Of a stretch of 57,881 nt of DNA, positions 41,658 through 49,919 are shown piece by piece. The translations under genes were made by a program, and so were the position numbers. Source of the DNA: Pseudooctadecabacter sp. Its GTDB lineage: Bacteria > Pseudomonadota > Alphaproteobacteria > Rhodobacterales > Rhodobacteraceae. The notes beneath the pieces are model-generated. The model searched no databases. It was not told the origin of the DNA and saw only the letters and a list, made by a program, of their open reading frames with translations. The stretch lies in assembly GCF_020627745.1 (NCBI RefSeq), contig NZ_JAHDGE010000008.1, forward strand, positions 1-57,881, read 5' to 3'. How positions within the stretch are numbered: position 1 is the first letter of the stretch; each line of letters begins with the position of its first letter.

Positions 41658-43148
41658 ATGGCGTTTTTCAAGAAGCTCAAGGATCGGTTGTTCAAGTCCT
41701 CTTCCAAGATCGAGGAAGGGTTGGATGCCATCGTGGAAGACGGGGGCGTTGAAGAAGACGCCGTGCAAGAGGACGCCGCACAGGCCGAGGCGGCGCAGGC
41801 TGAGGCCGAGGCGGAACAGCGGGAGGCGTCAAGGCTGGAGGCGGAGCGGGCCGAGGCGCAGGCCAAGGCCGAGGCTGATGCCATGCTGGCCGAAGAGAAG
41901 CTTGCCGCCGATCTGGCCCGCATCGCCGCTGAAAAAGAGGCCGCCGAGGCCGAAGCGTTGGCGCAGGCCGCCGCACGGCAAAGACAGGATGCGGCCAACG
42001 CCAAAGTCGAAGCAGACCGCGCTGCCGCAGACAAAGCCCTGCGCGAAGAAACGGCCCGCCAAGCGCAGATAGAGGCCCGCTTCGCCAAGGAGAAGGCCGA
42101 AGCCGAGACCGCCGAACGCGAGGCACAACGCCGTGCGGCCCAGGAGGCCGCGGAACGCGCCGCTCAAGACCGCGCTCAAGCAGCGCGCGTCGCAGAAGAG
42201 GCCCGCAAAGCCGAAGCTGACCGGCAAGCCGAAGCCGCGCAACAGGCCGAGGCCGCTGCCAAACCGGGTTTGCTGGGACGTCTGCTGGGGCGGGGCGACC
42301 AGAAGACTGTCGTCCGGCGCGAGGTTGACGATGACATGCTTGAACAGCTCGAAGAGCTGCTGATCAGTGCGGATATGGGTGTCGATACCGCGTTGCGGGT
42401 GACGGCGAACATGGCCGAGGGGCGGTTTGGAAAGCGGCTTTCGACGCAGGAAATCAAAGACTTGCTCGCCGCCGAAGTCACGCGGATCATGGACCCCGTG
42501 GCCCGTCCGATGCCGCTTTATCCCAGCACGCCGCAAGTGGTTTTGGTCGTGGGTGTCAACGGGTCGGGCAAGACCACGACCATCGGCAAACTGGCCAGCC
42601 AGTTTCAGGCTGCGGGCAAGAAGGTCGTGATTGCCGCAGGCGACACGTTCCGCGCGGCGGCGGTGGAACAGCTGCAGGTCTGGGGCGACCGGGCTGGCGT
42701 GCCGGTGCTGACCGCGCCGGAAGGATCGGACCCCGCCTCGCTGGCGTTTGATGCCATGGAACAGGCCGCGCGGGATGGCGCGGACCTTTTGATGATCGAC
42801 ACCGCCGGACGGCTGCAAAACCGCGCCGATCTGATGGAGGAACTGAGCAAGATCGTGCGTGTCATTCGCAAGAAAGACCCTGACGCGCCGCACAACACCT
42901 TGCTGGTACTGGATGCGACCACCGGTCAAAACGCGCTGTCGCAGGTCAAGACCTTTCAGGAATTGGCAGACGTCACAGGGCTTGTGATGACCAAGCTCGA
43001 CGGGACAGCAAAGGGCGGGGTTCTGGTGGCGTTGGCGGATAAGTTCGGGCTGCCCATTCATGCCATCGGTGTTGGCGAACAAATTGATGATCTGGCACCT
43101 TTCGACCCCGAAGAATTTGCCGCCGCGTTGATCGGGACGGACAGATGA
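41658..43148 (+). CDS. ftsY: Signal recognition particle receptor FtsY
   Basis: FtsY docks SRP-ribosome complexes at the inner membrane. The 496-residue protein begins MAFFKKLKDRLFKSS (a basic membrane-binding helix) followed by about 190 residues of Ala/Glu/Arg-rich coiled coil (the A domain, long here), then the NG domain: LEELLISADMGVDTA, G1 VVGVNGSGKTTTIGKLA, DTFRAAAVEQL, DTAGRLQNR and TKLDGTAKGG. ATG 41658 decides the N terminus. Its stop overlaps the next ATG. Confidence 0.96.
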   Translation: MAFFKKLKDRLFKSSSKIEEGLDAIVEDGGVEEDAVQEDAAQAEAAQAEAEAEQREASRLEAERAEAQAKAEADAMLAEEKLAADLARIAAEKEAAEAEALAQAAARQRQDAANAKVEADRAAADKALREETARQAQIEARFAKEKAEAETAEREAQRRAAQEAAERAAQDRAQAARVAEEARKAEADRQAEAAQQAEAAAKPGLLGRLLGRGDQKTVVRREVDDDMLEQLEELLISADMGVDTALRVTANMAEGRFGKRLSTQEIKDLLAAEVTRIMDPVARPMPLYPSTPQVVLVVGVNGSGKTTTIGKLASQFQAAGKKVVIAAGDTFRAAAVEQLQVWGDRAGVPVLTAPEGSDPASLAFDAMEQAARDGADLLMIDTAGRLQNRADLMEELSKIVRVIRKKDPDAPHNTLLVLDATTGQNALSQVKTFQELADVTGLVMTKLDGTAKGGVLVALADKFGLPIHAIGVGEQIDDLAPFDPEEFAAALIGTDR

Positions 43149-44062
43149 AAACGGCGTTAAGCTGTCTGGCGATCCTCGCCAGCACACCGGTGGCCGCCTT
43201 CGACACCATGACGCCGTCGATGTGTCGCGACAGTTTTGACACCGCAGTGCAGATGGTCGGTGCGGATGGAACGGAGGCCCGCCGGATCGGGACAGCCATT
43301 TTTGCGACGTTGGATGGATGGTGCCGTGTGTCTGCCAGCGCGCTGGGGCTGCAGGACGCGGTGTTCACAACCCTGGACTGGCGCAGCGACGGCACGGCGC
43401 GCTGGACCGAGGACGCGATTCCCCCCCTTGCCGTGCAGCTTCGTATCAAGGGAATTGATCCCGACCGTCTGCAAGACAGCGCCCCGACGGACCGGCCGGA
43501 TTTGTCTGCACAGGCCACTTTGCGACAGGACCCCGCAGGCGGCCAGCTGATTTTGGAACGGGCGGTTTTACGCAACGGGGCGGGCGATGAAGTGGCGGTG
43601 TCCGGTGTCATCGACCGCGTCTTTCTATCGTCCGCTGCCATGCTGCAGGTGTCCGTCGGCTCTGCGGCGCTTAGGGCCGGGATTTTGACCATGACGCTGG
43701 AGGGGACCTACGAAAATCCCTTCGGTGTGATGGTCGACATGGACATGCAAGGTGATGTGGAGGCCCGTCGCAGGGCGGTTTTCGATGGCTTATCGCGGCT
43801 GCCGGAGGGCGTTATGGACGCCGCCGCGCGGGCCGAACTGATGGCCTATGCGGGGGATTTGCCTGCACCGGCCGGTACGCTTGAATTGTCCTTTGCCTCT
43901 GAACGGGGGCTGGGGTTCATGCAGCTTGGTGCATCGGCTGCCATGACATTGTCCAATCTGATGGCCGAAACGCCGGATGCGGATCGCCGGCAAATGGGTC
44001 TCTTGCTGGATGGCGTGACGCTTGATGCGGACTGGACGCCCGCGACACAGGTGGCTGATTGA
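43145..44062 (+). CDS. Secreted protein of unknown function
   Basis: A 305-residue protein with a signal peptide (MKTALSCLAILASTPVAA-F, cleavage near residue 18). The mature part appears beta-rich with a helical C-terminal third; CRDSFDTAVQ and DGWCRVSA provide two Cys near the N terminus. There is no recognisable catalytic motif. It is coupled to ftsY by ATGA and to the transporter downstream by TTGA, so the three genes form one transcript. I do not recognise the family. Confidence 0.75.
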   Translation: MKTALSCLAILASTPVAAFDTMTPSMCRDSFDTAVQMVGADGTEARRIGTAIFATLDGWCRVSASALGLQDAVFTTLDWRSDGTARWTEDAIPPLAVQLRIKGIDPDRLQDSAPTDRPDLSAQATLRQDPAGGQLILERAVLRNGAGDEVAVSGVIDRVFLSSAAMLQVSVGSAALRAGILTMTLEGTYENPFGVMVDMDMQGDVEARRRAVFDGLSRLPEGVMDAAARAELMAYAGDLPAPAGTLELSFASERGLGFMQLGASAAMTLSNLMAETPDADRRQMGLLLDGVTLDADWTPATQVAD

Positions 44063-44961
44063 CCGACTGGTTGATCAACATTGCGGGAACGCCCGAAGGG
44101 GCACGGCTGGCCACGGCGCTGGCCTTGATGTCAGCGCTCGCCCATGCAGCGTTCGGCGCGTTGCAAAAGGGCCGGCATGACCCCTGGCTGATGCGCGGGT
44201 CGATCGACGTCTGGCTGGTTGTCATTTCTGCGCCGGTGGCCCTTTTTGTCGTCCCCTGGCCCACGACGTCCACGTTTTTGATCCTGCTGGGCGCGATGGC
44301 TGTTCATTTTGCCTATAAGGTGACCGTGGCACTGGCCTATGAACGGGCGGCGTATACGGTCGTCTATCCGGTGATCCGCGGCACCGGGCCGTTGGTCACC
44401 GTCGTGGGGGCGAGCGTCATTTTCGCCGAGCATTTTTCACCCCTGCAATGGGCGGGTGTGGCCACCTTGTCAGGTGCGATGTTGCTGCTGGCCCTGCGCA
44501 ATATGGCCGCCGAAAAGGTCGACCTGCGGGGCCTGAAGATCGGACTGATCTGGGCCTTTGCGGGCGGCATGCTGGTGGCGCTTTATACGGTCTGGGATGC
44601 CTATGGCATCCGGCAAAGCCCTGATCCTTTTACCTTTTTGGCGTGGTTTTTCTTTTTGACAGCATTGGATTTCCCGATATTGGCCGCATTGCGGATGCGC
44701 CGGACCGGCGTGCCGGGCGGTGTGGGGTCCTTGATGCGGCGCGGGTTGGCGGGGGCGGTGATCGCCTGGATCAGCTTTGGCGGGGTGATGATGGCCACGC
44801 GGCTCGACAAGGTGGGGGAGGCCGCAGTGCTGCGCGAAACCTCAACCGTATTCGCGGCGCTGATTGGCTGGTTCATTCTGGGCGAGGCGGTCGGCCCGCG
44901 ACGCTTGGTCCTGATGGCGGGGATCGCTTTGGGGGCTGTCATGGTCGAGATTGGCGGGTAA
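44059..44961 (+). CDS. EamA-family (DMT) transporter
   Basis: A 300-residue inner-membrane protein with about ten hydrophobic segments in two EamA-type repeats: YERAAYTVVYPVIRGTGPLV with FSPLQWAGVATLSGAMLLL in the first, and LRETSTVFAALIGWFILGE with RLVLMAGIALGAVMVEIG in the second. The substrate is unknown. The TTG start overlaps the stop of the preceding gene; no nearby ATG preserves the first helix. YciB follows nine bases later. Confidence 0.88.
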   Translation: MTDWLINIAGTPEGARLATALALMSALAHAAFGALQKGRHDPWLMRGSIDVWLVVISAPVALFVVPWPTTSTFLILLGAMAVHFAYKVTVALAYERAAYTVVYPVIRGTGPLVTVVGASVIFAEHFSPLQWAGVATLSGAMLLLALRNMAAEKVDLRGLKIGLIWAFAGGMLVALYTVWDAYGIRQSPDPFTFLAWFFFLTALDFPILAALRMRRTGVPGGVGSLMRRGLAGAVIAWISFGGVMMATRLDKVGEAAVLRETSTVFAALIGWFILGEAVGPRRLVLMAGIALGAVMVEIGG

Positions 44962-44970
44962 GAGGGTGCT

Positions 44971-45588
44971 ATGAGCGAACGTCACATCAATCCCGTCCTG
45001 AAACAGGTCCTTGAACTGGGACCGACCGTTGCCTTTTTCGTGCTGTATCTGCGGATCAAGGAAGACACCTTTGTGGTGAATGGTGTCGAGTACACGGGGT
45101 TCATCGCGGCCACTGTCATTTTCGTGCCGGTCCTTCTGGTCTGTATGGGCATTCTTTGGGCGCTGACAGGCAAGCTGAGCCGGATTCAGGTGTTCACCGC
45201 CTTTATGGTCATCTTCTTTGGTGCGCTGACGGCGTGGTTCAACGACGAAAGGTTCTTCAAGATGAAGACCAGCATCGTGAACGGTCTGTTTGCGGTGATC
45301 CTTGGGATCGGACTTTTGCGCGGCAAAAGCCTGTTGCAGTGGGTCATGGGGGAGATGATCCCCATGCGCGAGGAGGGCTGGATGATCCTGACAAAACGTC
45401 TGGCGCTTGCCTTTGCCACGCTGGCCATCGTCAATGAAATTGTTTGGCGCACCATGTCGACACAGGCCTGGGTCATTATCGAAACCTTCGTCTTCCCGAT
45501 CGCCCTTTTCGTGTTCCTCTGGGTCCAGATTGTCGCCCTTCAACGCTTCGTTATCGACCCCGAAGAAGACGCCAACACGGACGCCTAG
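44971..45588 (+). CDS. yciB: Inner-membrane-spanning protein YciB / septation protein IspZ
   Basis: A 205-residue polytopic protein of the YciB/IspZ family, linked to cell-envelope synthesis and septation. Family marks include LELGPTVAFFVLYLRI near the start, HFFGALTAW-like MVIFFGALTAWFNDERFFKMKTS, and the C-terminal FATLAIVNEIVWR. Five or six membrane helices are visible. It ends the ftsY transcript; its TAG stop shares CTAG (45585-45588) with that of the convergent PilZ gene. Confidence 0.93.
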   Translation: MSERHINPVLKQVLELGPTVAFFVLYLRIKEDTFVVNGVEYTGFIAATVIFVPVLLVCMGILWALTGKLSRIQVFTAFMVIFFGALTAWFNDERFFKMKTSIVNGLFAVILGIGLLRGKSLLQWVMGEMIPMREEGWMILTKRLALAFATLAIVNEIVWRTMSTQAWVIIETFVFPIALFVFLWVQIVALQRFVIDPEEDANTDA

Positions 45589-45869
45589 GACGCATAGCTT
45601 TGCGACGCGCGGATGAATTGAAGCCCGCTGTCTGACAGTTGATCTTCAAACCGGATGCCCGCCATTTTGCCCGTCGTCCATGTCACCGTCGCGCGGGTCT
45701 GGCCAAAAGAATAGTCGATGGTGAACTGCTGGCCCTTTTCAACCTTGTCGATGCCGACCAGACAGGCCCCGCCAACAGAAATGTTGCATATGGTGCTTGG
45801 GAAAATTTCCGGCCCCTTACGCAACATGACATCAAAATTGGCAGGGAATCGCGGGGCACGACCGGACAT
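45585..45869 (-). CDS. PilZ-domain protein
   Basis: A 94-residue stand-alone PilZ domain, which in many proteins binds cyclic di-GMP. The RAPRF segment near the start gives an Arg-rich N-terminal motif (not the full RxxxR) and NISVGGACL matches the (D/N)xSxxG motif. The rest, QFTIDYSFGQTRATVTWT and MAGIRFED, is the beta barrel. Because the Arg motif is short, c-di-GMP binding is uncertain. ATG 45869 follows GGAGTG; the frame runs nine codons further. Confidence 0.85.
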   Translation of the reverse strand: MSGRAPRFPANFDVMLRKGPEIFPSTICNISVGGACLVGIDKVEKGQQFTIDYSFGQTRATVTWTTGKMAGIRFEDQLSDSGLQFIRASQSYAS

Positions 45870-45922
45870 GGGACACTCCTGAACAGATGTGCCCACTAGA
45901 CCCCTGAAACCTTAAACAATCG

Positions 45923-46633
45923 TTAGTCGCGCTTGGAAAAAAGCTGATCCTGCGCGGATTTATCTTTACGGAAATCGCCGCGTTTGTCGGCATGCACCGC
46001 ACGGCCGGCAATGACACCCGCGCGGCTGCCCACAACATCCAGCCAGCGGGCCAGATGCGGTTTGTCGTCCAGCGTCTGCTGCTGGCCCTCCCACAAAGAC
46101 GCCCAACCCCAGATCGACATATCGGCGATGGAATAGAAATCCCCCGCCACATATTCGTTTTGTGCCAACTGCCGGTCCAGCACACCGTAAAGACGTGCAA
46201 CCTCGGACCGGTAGCGGTCTTTGGCGTAGGGCAGGTCGTTGGGCGGGTCCATTGCCGGCGCGTATTTCAGAAAATGATGCGCTTGCCCCGCCATGGGGCC
46301 AAGCCCGCCCATCTGCCACATCAGCCATTGATCCACGGCAATGCGGTCCCGTTCCGTGGGGCCGCCAAACTGGCCTGTCTTGCGGGCCAGATATTGCAGG
46401 ATCGCGCCGGATTCAAACATCGAGATCGGCGCGCCGTCCGGCCCATTGGGGTCAACAATCGCTGGCATCCGGTTGTTGGGCGCGATCGCCAGAAATTCCG
46501 GCGTGAACTGATCGCCTGCACCGATGTTCACCAGATGGACGTTATAGGGCAGGCCCATTTCCTCAAGCGCGATGGTGGCTTTCCAGCCGTTGGGCGTGGG
46601 CCAGAAATACAGATCAATGGGGTCTTGGGACAT
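45923..46633 (-). CDS. Glutathione S-transferase, YfcG/Ure2-like
   Basis: A 236-residue protein of the Nu-class/YfcG glutathione transferase type, disulfide-bond reductases that use bound glutathione. The N-terminal thioredoxin fold starts DLYFWPTPNGWKATIALEE and has NNRMPAIVDP and the glutathione-binding FESGAILQYLA; the C-terminal helical domain has WLMWQMGGLGPMAGQAHHF. The longer upstream frame overlaps the metZ riboswitch region, so ATG 46633 is chosen. It is divergent from metZ. Confidence 0.9.
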   Translation of the reverse strand: MSQDPIDLYFWPTPNGWKATIALEEMGLPYNVHLVNIGAGDQFTPEFLAIAPNNRMPAIVDPNGPDGAPISMFESGAILQYLARKTGQFGGPTERDRIAVDQWLMWQMGGLGPMAGQAHHFLKYAPAMDPPNDLPYAKDRYRSEVARLYGVLDRQLAQNEYVAGDFYSIADMSIWGWASLWEGQQQTLDDKPHLARWLDVVGSRAGVIAGRAVHADKRGDFRKDKSAQDQLFSKRD

Positions 46634-46690
46634 GGGGCAGGCTCCTGTTTTGGGGATCATGACAGGGGCGTGAGGCCGCGCCAAGGGGTG

Positions 46691-46719
46691 TTGACGGGTG
46701 CTGCAGTGCCGCGTATTCA
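46691..46719 (+). promoter_or_regulatory. Sigma-70 promoter of metZ
   Basis: TTGACG (46691-46696), a 17-base spacer and TATTCA (46714-46719) form a near-consensus promoter. The start would fall at about 46726, precisely the first base of the SAM-II aptamer, which supports both calls. Confidence 0.85.
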
Positions 46720-46725
46720 GCACCC
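46696..46725. repeat. Perfect 8-bp inverted repeat over the metZ promoter
   Basis: GGGTGCTG (46696-46703) and CAGCACCC (46718-46725) are exact reverse complements separated by 14 bases. One arm touches the -35 box and the other overlaps the -10 and the start site, the placement of a repressor operator. Confidence 0.75.
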
Positions 46726-46778
46726 AGTGGCGATTTGTTACCGGATTGCGGGCCACTTTAAATATGCTGCTAAAAGGG
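46726..46778 (+). ncRNA. SAM-II riboswitch upstream of metZ
   Basis: The sequence matches the SAM-II (metA motif) aptamer. P1 is AGTGGC (46726-46731) with GCCACT (46752-46757); the loop carries the conserved GATTTG; and the tail is TTTAAATATGCTGCTAAAAGGG, whose GCTGC (46766-46770) supplies the pseudoknot strand. This class binds S-adenosylmethionine and in alphaproteobacteria controls methionine genes such as metA and metZ. A terminator lies just downstream, so SAM probably stops transcription before metZ. Confidence 0.94.
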
Positions 46779-46788
46779 ACGGGCGCAG

Positions 46789-46819
46789 CCCCGATACCTT
46801 TGCCGGTGTCGGGGTTTTT
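46789..46819 (+). terminator. Attenuator terminator between SAM-II aptamer and metZ
   Basis: CCCCGATACC (46789-46798) pairs across its length with GGTGTCGGGG (46805-46814), followed by TTTTT (46815-46819). The aptamer strand GCTGC (46766-46770) can instead pair with GCAGC (46785-46789), which touches the terminator arm; this may form the switch. Confidence 0.88.
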
Positions 46820-46839
46820 GCTTGAAGGGGCATATACAC

Positions 46840-48018
46840 ATGGACACTTGGAAGAAACGCACAAAAGCGGTGCACGCGGGCACGCGGCGCAGCCAGTACG
46901 GTGAGGTGAGCGAGGCGATCTACGTCACTCAAGGGTTCGTCTATCCCACAGCCGAAGCCGCCGAAGCACGGTTTGAGGCGCTGGGCGAGGATGAATTCAT
47001 TTACGCCCGCTACGGCAACCCCACCGTGCGCATGTTCGAAGACCGGATGGCGATGCTGATGGGGTATGAAGATGCCTTTGCCTGCACGTCAGGCATGGCA
47101 GCGGTGTCCGGCGCGTTGACCGCGCTGTTGAAAGCCGGGGATCATGTCGTCAGTTCCCGTGCGCTGTTCGGGTCGTGTTTGTATGTGCTTGAGGACATTC
47201 TGGCGCGCTTCGGGGTTGAGGTGACGTTGGTCGATGGCACGGACAACGCCGCATGGGATGCGGCGATCCGGCCGGACACGCGGCTTGTGTTCCTCGAAAG
47301 CATTTCCAACCCCACGTTGGAGGTCGTGGACCTGCGCCATGTGGTCAAAGCCGCCCACGCTGTGGGCGCGCTGGTGCTGGTCGATGACGCCATGGCCACG
47401 CCGATCTATTCCTATGCGGCCACCTGCGGCGCGGATATTGCCATCGTGTCCACCACCAAACATGTGGACGGGCAGGGGCGCATGTTGGGCGGCCTGATCA
47501 CCGGCAGCCGCGACCTGATCCGCGGCCCGATCGAGGCGTATATGAAGCACACCGGTGGGGCCATGAACCCGTTCACCGCTTGGACGCACTTGAAATCGCT
47601 TGAGACCTTGGATTTGCGCGTCAACCAGCAGGCGGCTACCGCGATGGCCATTGCCGAGGCGTTGGACGGGCACCCCAAACTGGCCCATGTGCGCTATCCG
47701 ACCCACGCCGCCCACCCGCAGGCCGAACTTGCCCGCGCGCAGGGTGAAACCGGCGGCACCGTGCTGGCGCTTGAGGTTCGGGGCGGCAAAGAGGCGTGTT
47801 TCAAATTCCTCAATACGTTGGAATTGTTCACCATTTCCAACAATTTTGCCGATGCGAAATCCATTGTGACCCACCCTGCGACGACGACCCATCAGCGTTT
47901 GCCGCAGGACCAGAAGGATATCTTGGGCATCTCCGGCGGTATGGTACGATTGTCCGCAGGGCTTGAGGACGCGCGTGACCTGATTGACGATCTTAAAGCG
48001 GCTCTGGATCAGATTTAG
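46840..48018 (+). CDS. metZ: O-succinylhomoserine sulfhydrylase MetZ
   Basis: MetZ makes homocysteine from O-succinylhomoserine and sulfide, in methionine synthesis. The 392-residue PLP enzyme of the Cys/Met metabolism family shows TQGFVYPTAEAAEARF, FIYARYGNPTVRMFE, FACTSGMAAVSGAL, LVFLESISNPTLEVVD, and the PLP lysine in VSTTKHVDGQGRM. GAAGGGG precedes ATG 46840 by ten bases; three codons upstream another ATG is possible. It is controlled by a SAM-II riboswitch and attenuator. Related O-acetylhomoserine enzymes cannot be excluded from sequence alone. Confidence 0.94.
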   Translation: MDTWKKRTKAVHAGTRRSQYGEVSEAIYVTQGFVYPTAEAAEARFEALGEDEFIYARYGNPTVRMFEDRMAMLMGYEDAFACTSGMAAVSGALTALLKAGDHVVSSRALFGSCLYVLEDILARFGVEVTLVDGTDNAAWDAAIRPDTRLVFLESISNPTLEVVDLRHVVKAAHAVGALVLVDDAMATPIYSYAATCGADIAIVSTTKHVDGQGRMLGGLITGSRDLIRGPIEAYMKHTGGAMNPFTAWTHLKSLETLDLRVNQQAATAMAIAEALDGHPKLAHVRYPTHAAHPQAELARAQGETGGTVLALEVRGGKEACFKFLNTLELFTISNNFADAKSIVTHPATTTHQRLPQDQKDILGISGGMVRLSAGLEDARDLIDDLKAALDQI

Positions 48019-48092
48019 GGCGCGCGCAAGGGGGGTGTGGCGCCGTGGCGTCACCCCTTGAAAGGTTCGGTCCATGTTGGGCGCAACGGATT

Positions 48093-48119
48093 GTGCATAT
48101 TTAAGAACCAAAGAAGGGG
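48093..48119 (+). repeat. Intergenic repeat family B, degenerate copy 5
   Basis: GCATATTTAAGAACCAAAGAAG resembles the right half of copy 3 (TATTTTTGAACCAGAGAAAA). It lies 75 bases after the metZ stop; the GC hairpin half is not recognisable. Confidence 0.5.
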
Positions 48120-48256
48120 CTGGTTTTTGCATCCGATCACGGTCATTTTAGTCATCCGATGATGTCATGAGGCCGTAACACCCTATGTGTAGTGATAAGA
48201 CTGACAGCGCAGGCCCTGTTGTGGCCGTGGCGCGCGGGGCGACCGAGGGGGCCGGC

Positions 48257-49360
48257 ATGAACATCCATTCCAAAGATCTAGACCGTGAACTGAGCCGCGA
48301 AGAGGCGGAGGCCGCTTTGGCGATGTTGCGCCAGTGGGCCGCCACCAAGACCGATGAAGAGGTCGCGCAGCTTGACCCGCTGGTGTCCCGTCTGATCCCG
48401 GGCAAAGAGGTGTCGAATTACCCCGCGCTGGCCCGCGCCTACCCCGAAGAATTCGAGGTGGATGACGTCTACAAAGCCTCGATGCCCGATTTGCAAAACG
48501 GACCCAGCAGCCTGATCCGCGGTGCCAAACGCGCGATCCAGCATGTGGGCATTTCCAATTTCCGCCTGCCCATCGGCTTTCACACCCGCGACAACGGCGA
48601 TCTGACGCTTGAGACCAGCGTCACCGGCACTGTGTCGCTTGAGGCTGAAAAGAAGGGCATCAACATGTCCCGCATCATGCGGACATTCTACAAACATGCC
48701 GAAGAGGTGTTCTCGTTCGAGGTCATCTCCCGCGCGCTGGATGCCTACAAAACCGATCTGGAAAGTTTTGATGCGCGGATCATGATGCGCACGTCCTTTC
48801 CGATGAAAGTGGACAGCCTGCGGTCCGGCCTTGCGGGGTATCAGTATTACGACATCGCGCTTGAACTGATCGAAACGGACGGCGTGCGCAAAAAGATCGT
48901 GCATCTGGATTACGTCTATTCATCAACCTGCCCCTGTTCGCTGGAACTGAGCGAACACGCCCGTCAGTTCCGCGGCCAGCTGGCCACGCCCCATTCCCAG
49001 CGGTCCGTGGCGCGCGTGTCGGTTGAACTTGATCCGGCGGCGAATGTGCTGTGGTTCGAAGACCTGATCGACATGTGCCGCGCGGCGGTGCCCACGGAAA
49101 CGCAGGTGATGGTGAAACGCGAGGATGAACAGGCGTTTGCGGAACTTAATGCCGCAAACCCGATTTTCGTCGAAGATGCCGCACGCCTGTTTGCCGAACA
49201 GCTGCAGGCCGACCCACGGGTTGCCGATTACCGCGTGATCGCGTCCCACCAGGAAAGCCTGCATTCCCATGATGCGGTGTCGGTGTTGACGGAAGGGGCG
49301 ACCTTTGACGCGGAATCCCTTGATCCGCGTCTGTTCCAGTCGCTGTTCCACGTAGGCTAG
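48257..49360 (+). CDS. folE2: GTP cyclohydrolase I, FolE2 type (GCYH-IB)
   Basis: FolE2 converts GTP to 7,8-dihydroneopterin triphosphate, first step of folate synthesis, with flexible metal use. The 367-residue protein shows the catalytic Cys motif SSTCPCSLELSEH, plus KGINMSRIMRTFY, IMMRTSFPMKVDSLRSGL and RVSVELDP. ATG 48257 is preceded by GAGGGGG; an earlier ATG at 48185 is possible but gives an atypical N terminus. In many bacteria folE2 is induced by zinc limitation, but I found no Zur box in the gap upstream. Confidence 0.95.
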   Translation: MNIHSKDLDRELSREEAEAALAMLRQWAATKTDEEVAQLDPLVSRLIPGKEVSNYPALARAYPEEFEVDDVYKASMPDLQNGPSSLIRGAKRAIQHVGISNFRLPIGFHTRDNGDLTLETSVTGTVSLEAEKKGINMSRIMRTFYKHAEEVFSFEVISRALDAYKTDLESFDARIMMRTSFPMKVDSLRSGLAGYQYYDIALELIETDGVRKKIVHLDYVYSSTCPCSLELSEHARQFRGQLATPHSQRSVARVSVELDPAANVLWFEDLIDMCRAAVPTETQVMVKREDEQAFAELNAANPIFVEDAARLFAEQLQADPRVADYRVIASHQESLHSHDAVSVLTEGATFDAESLDPRLFQSLFHVG

Positions 49361-49366
49361 GGGCGA

Positions 49367-49798
49367 TCAGCCTTCGATCATGTCGACGCGGGTCGCATGG
49401 CGGCCACCCTCAAATTCGGCCCCTAAAAACGCATCTACAATCGACAAGGCCAACCCTTCGCCCACCACACGCGCGCCCAGCGACAGCATGTTCGCGTTAT
49501 TGTGCTGGCGGATCATGGCGGCCGAAAACGTGTCCGAACAGACCCCGCAACGGATGCCTTTGACCTTGTTGGCGGCCATCATGATGCCTTGGCCCGTGCC
49601 GCACAGAATAATGCCCAGATCAGCACGGCCCGAGGCCACGGCCTCAGCCGCGGCGTGGCCGTGCTTGGGGTAATGGGTGCTTTCGGGCGTTTGCGGGCCG
49701 ATGTCTTCAACCTCGTACCCTTGGGCTTCGATGTGGTCGGCCACGGCGCGGCGCAGGTCGATGGCGGCGTGATCGGAGGACAGGACAACTTTGGTCAT
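49367..49798 (-). CDS. rpiB: Ribose 5-phosphate isomerase B
   Basis: RpiB interconverts ribose 5-phosphate and ribulose 5-phosphate. The 143-residue protein has the LacAB/RpiB pattern: VLSSDHAAIDLR, HYPKHGHAAAEAV, the catalytic-Cys loop ILCGTGQGIMMAANK, and the phosphate-binding HNNANMLSLGARVVG. It converges on folE2 with six bases between stops. ATG 49798 is chosen over the upstream codon at 49813 as the family start. Confidence 0.95.
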   Translation of the reverse strand: MTKVVLSSDHAAIDLRRAVADHIEAQGYEVEDIGPQTPESTHYPKHGHAAAEAVASGRADLGIILCGTGQGIMMAANKVKGIRCGVCSDTFSAAMIRQHNNANMLSLGARVVGEGLALSIVDAFLGAEFEGGRHATRVDMIEG

Positions 49799-49919
49799 GG
49801 CAGGCTTTCGCATCTGGTTGGTGTCGGGCCTAGGTCTAGCGGATTTGACGCCGTTTGACAGCCGTCATTCACACGGTCTGGCGCTTGACACCGCGCGGCC
49901 CTCACGCCAACCCTGCTGC

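Noticed and set aside
48028-48059. Possible terminator after metZ (GGGGTG/CACCCC)
   Set aside because: Six-bp stem with bulges and no T-tract.
48019-48256. Zur-type operator upstream of folE2
   Set aside because: I found only a short ACAC-N5-GTGT repeat near 48178 with no match to the AT-rich Zur box.
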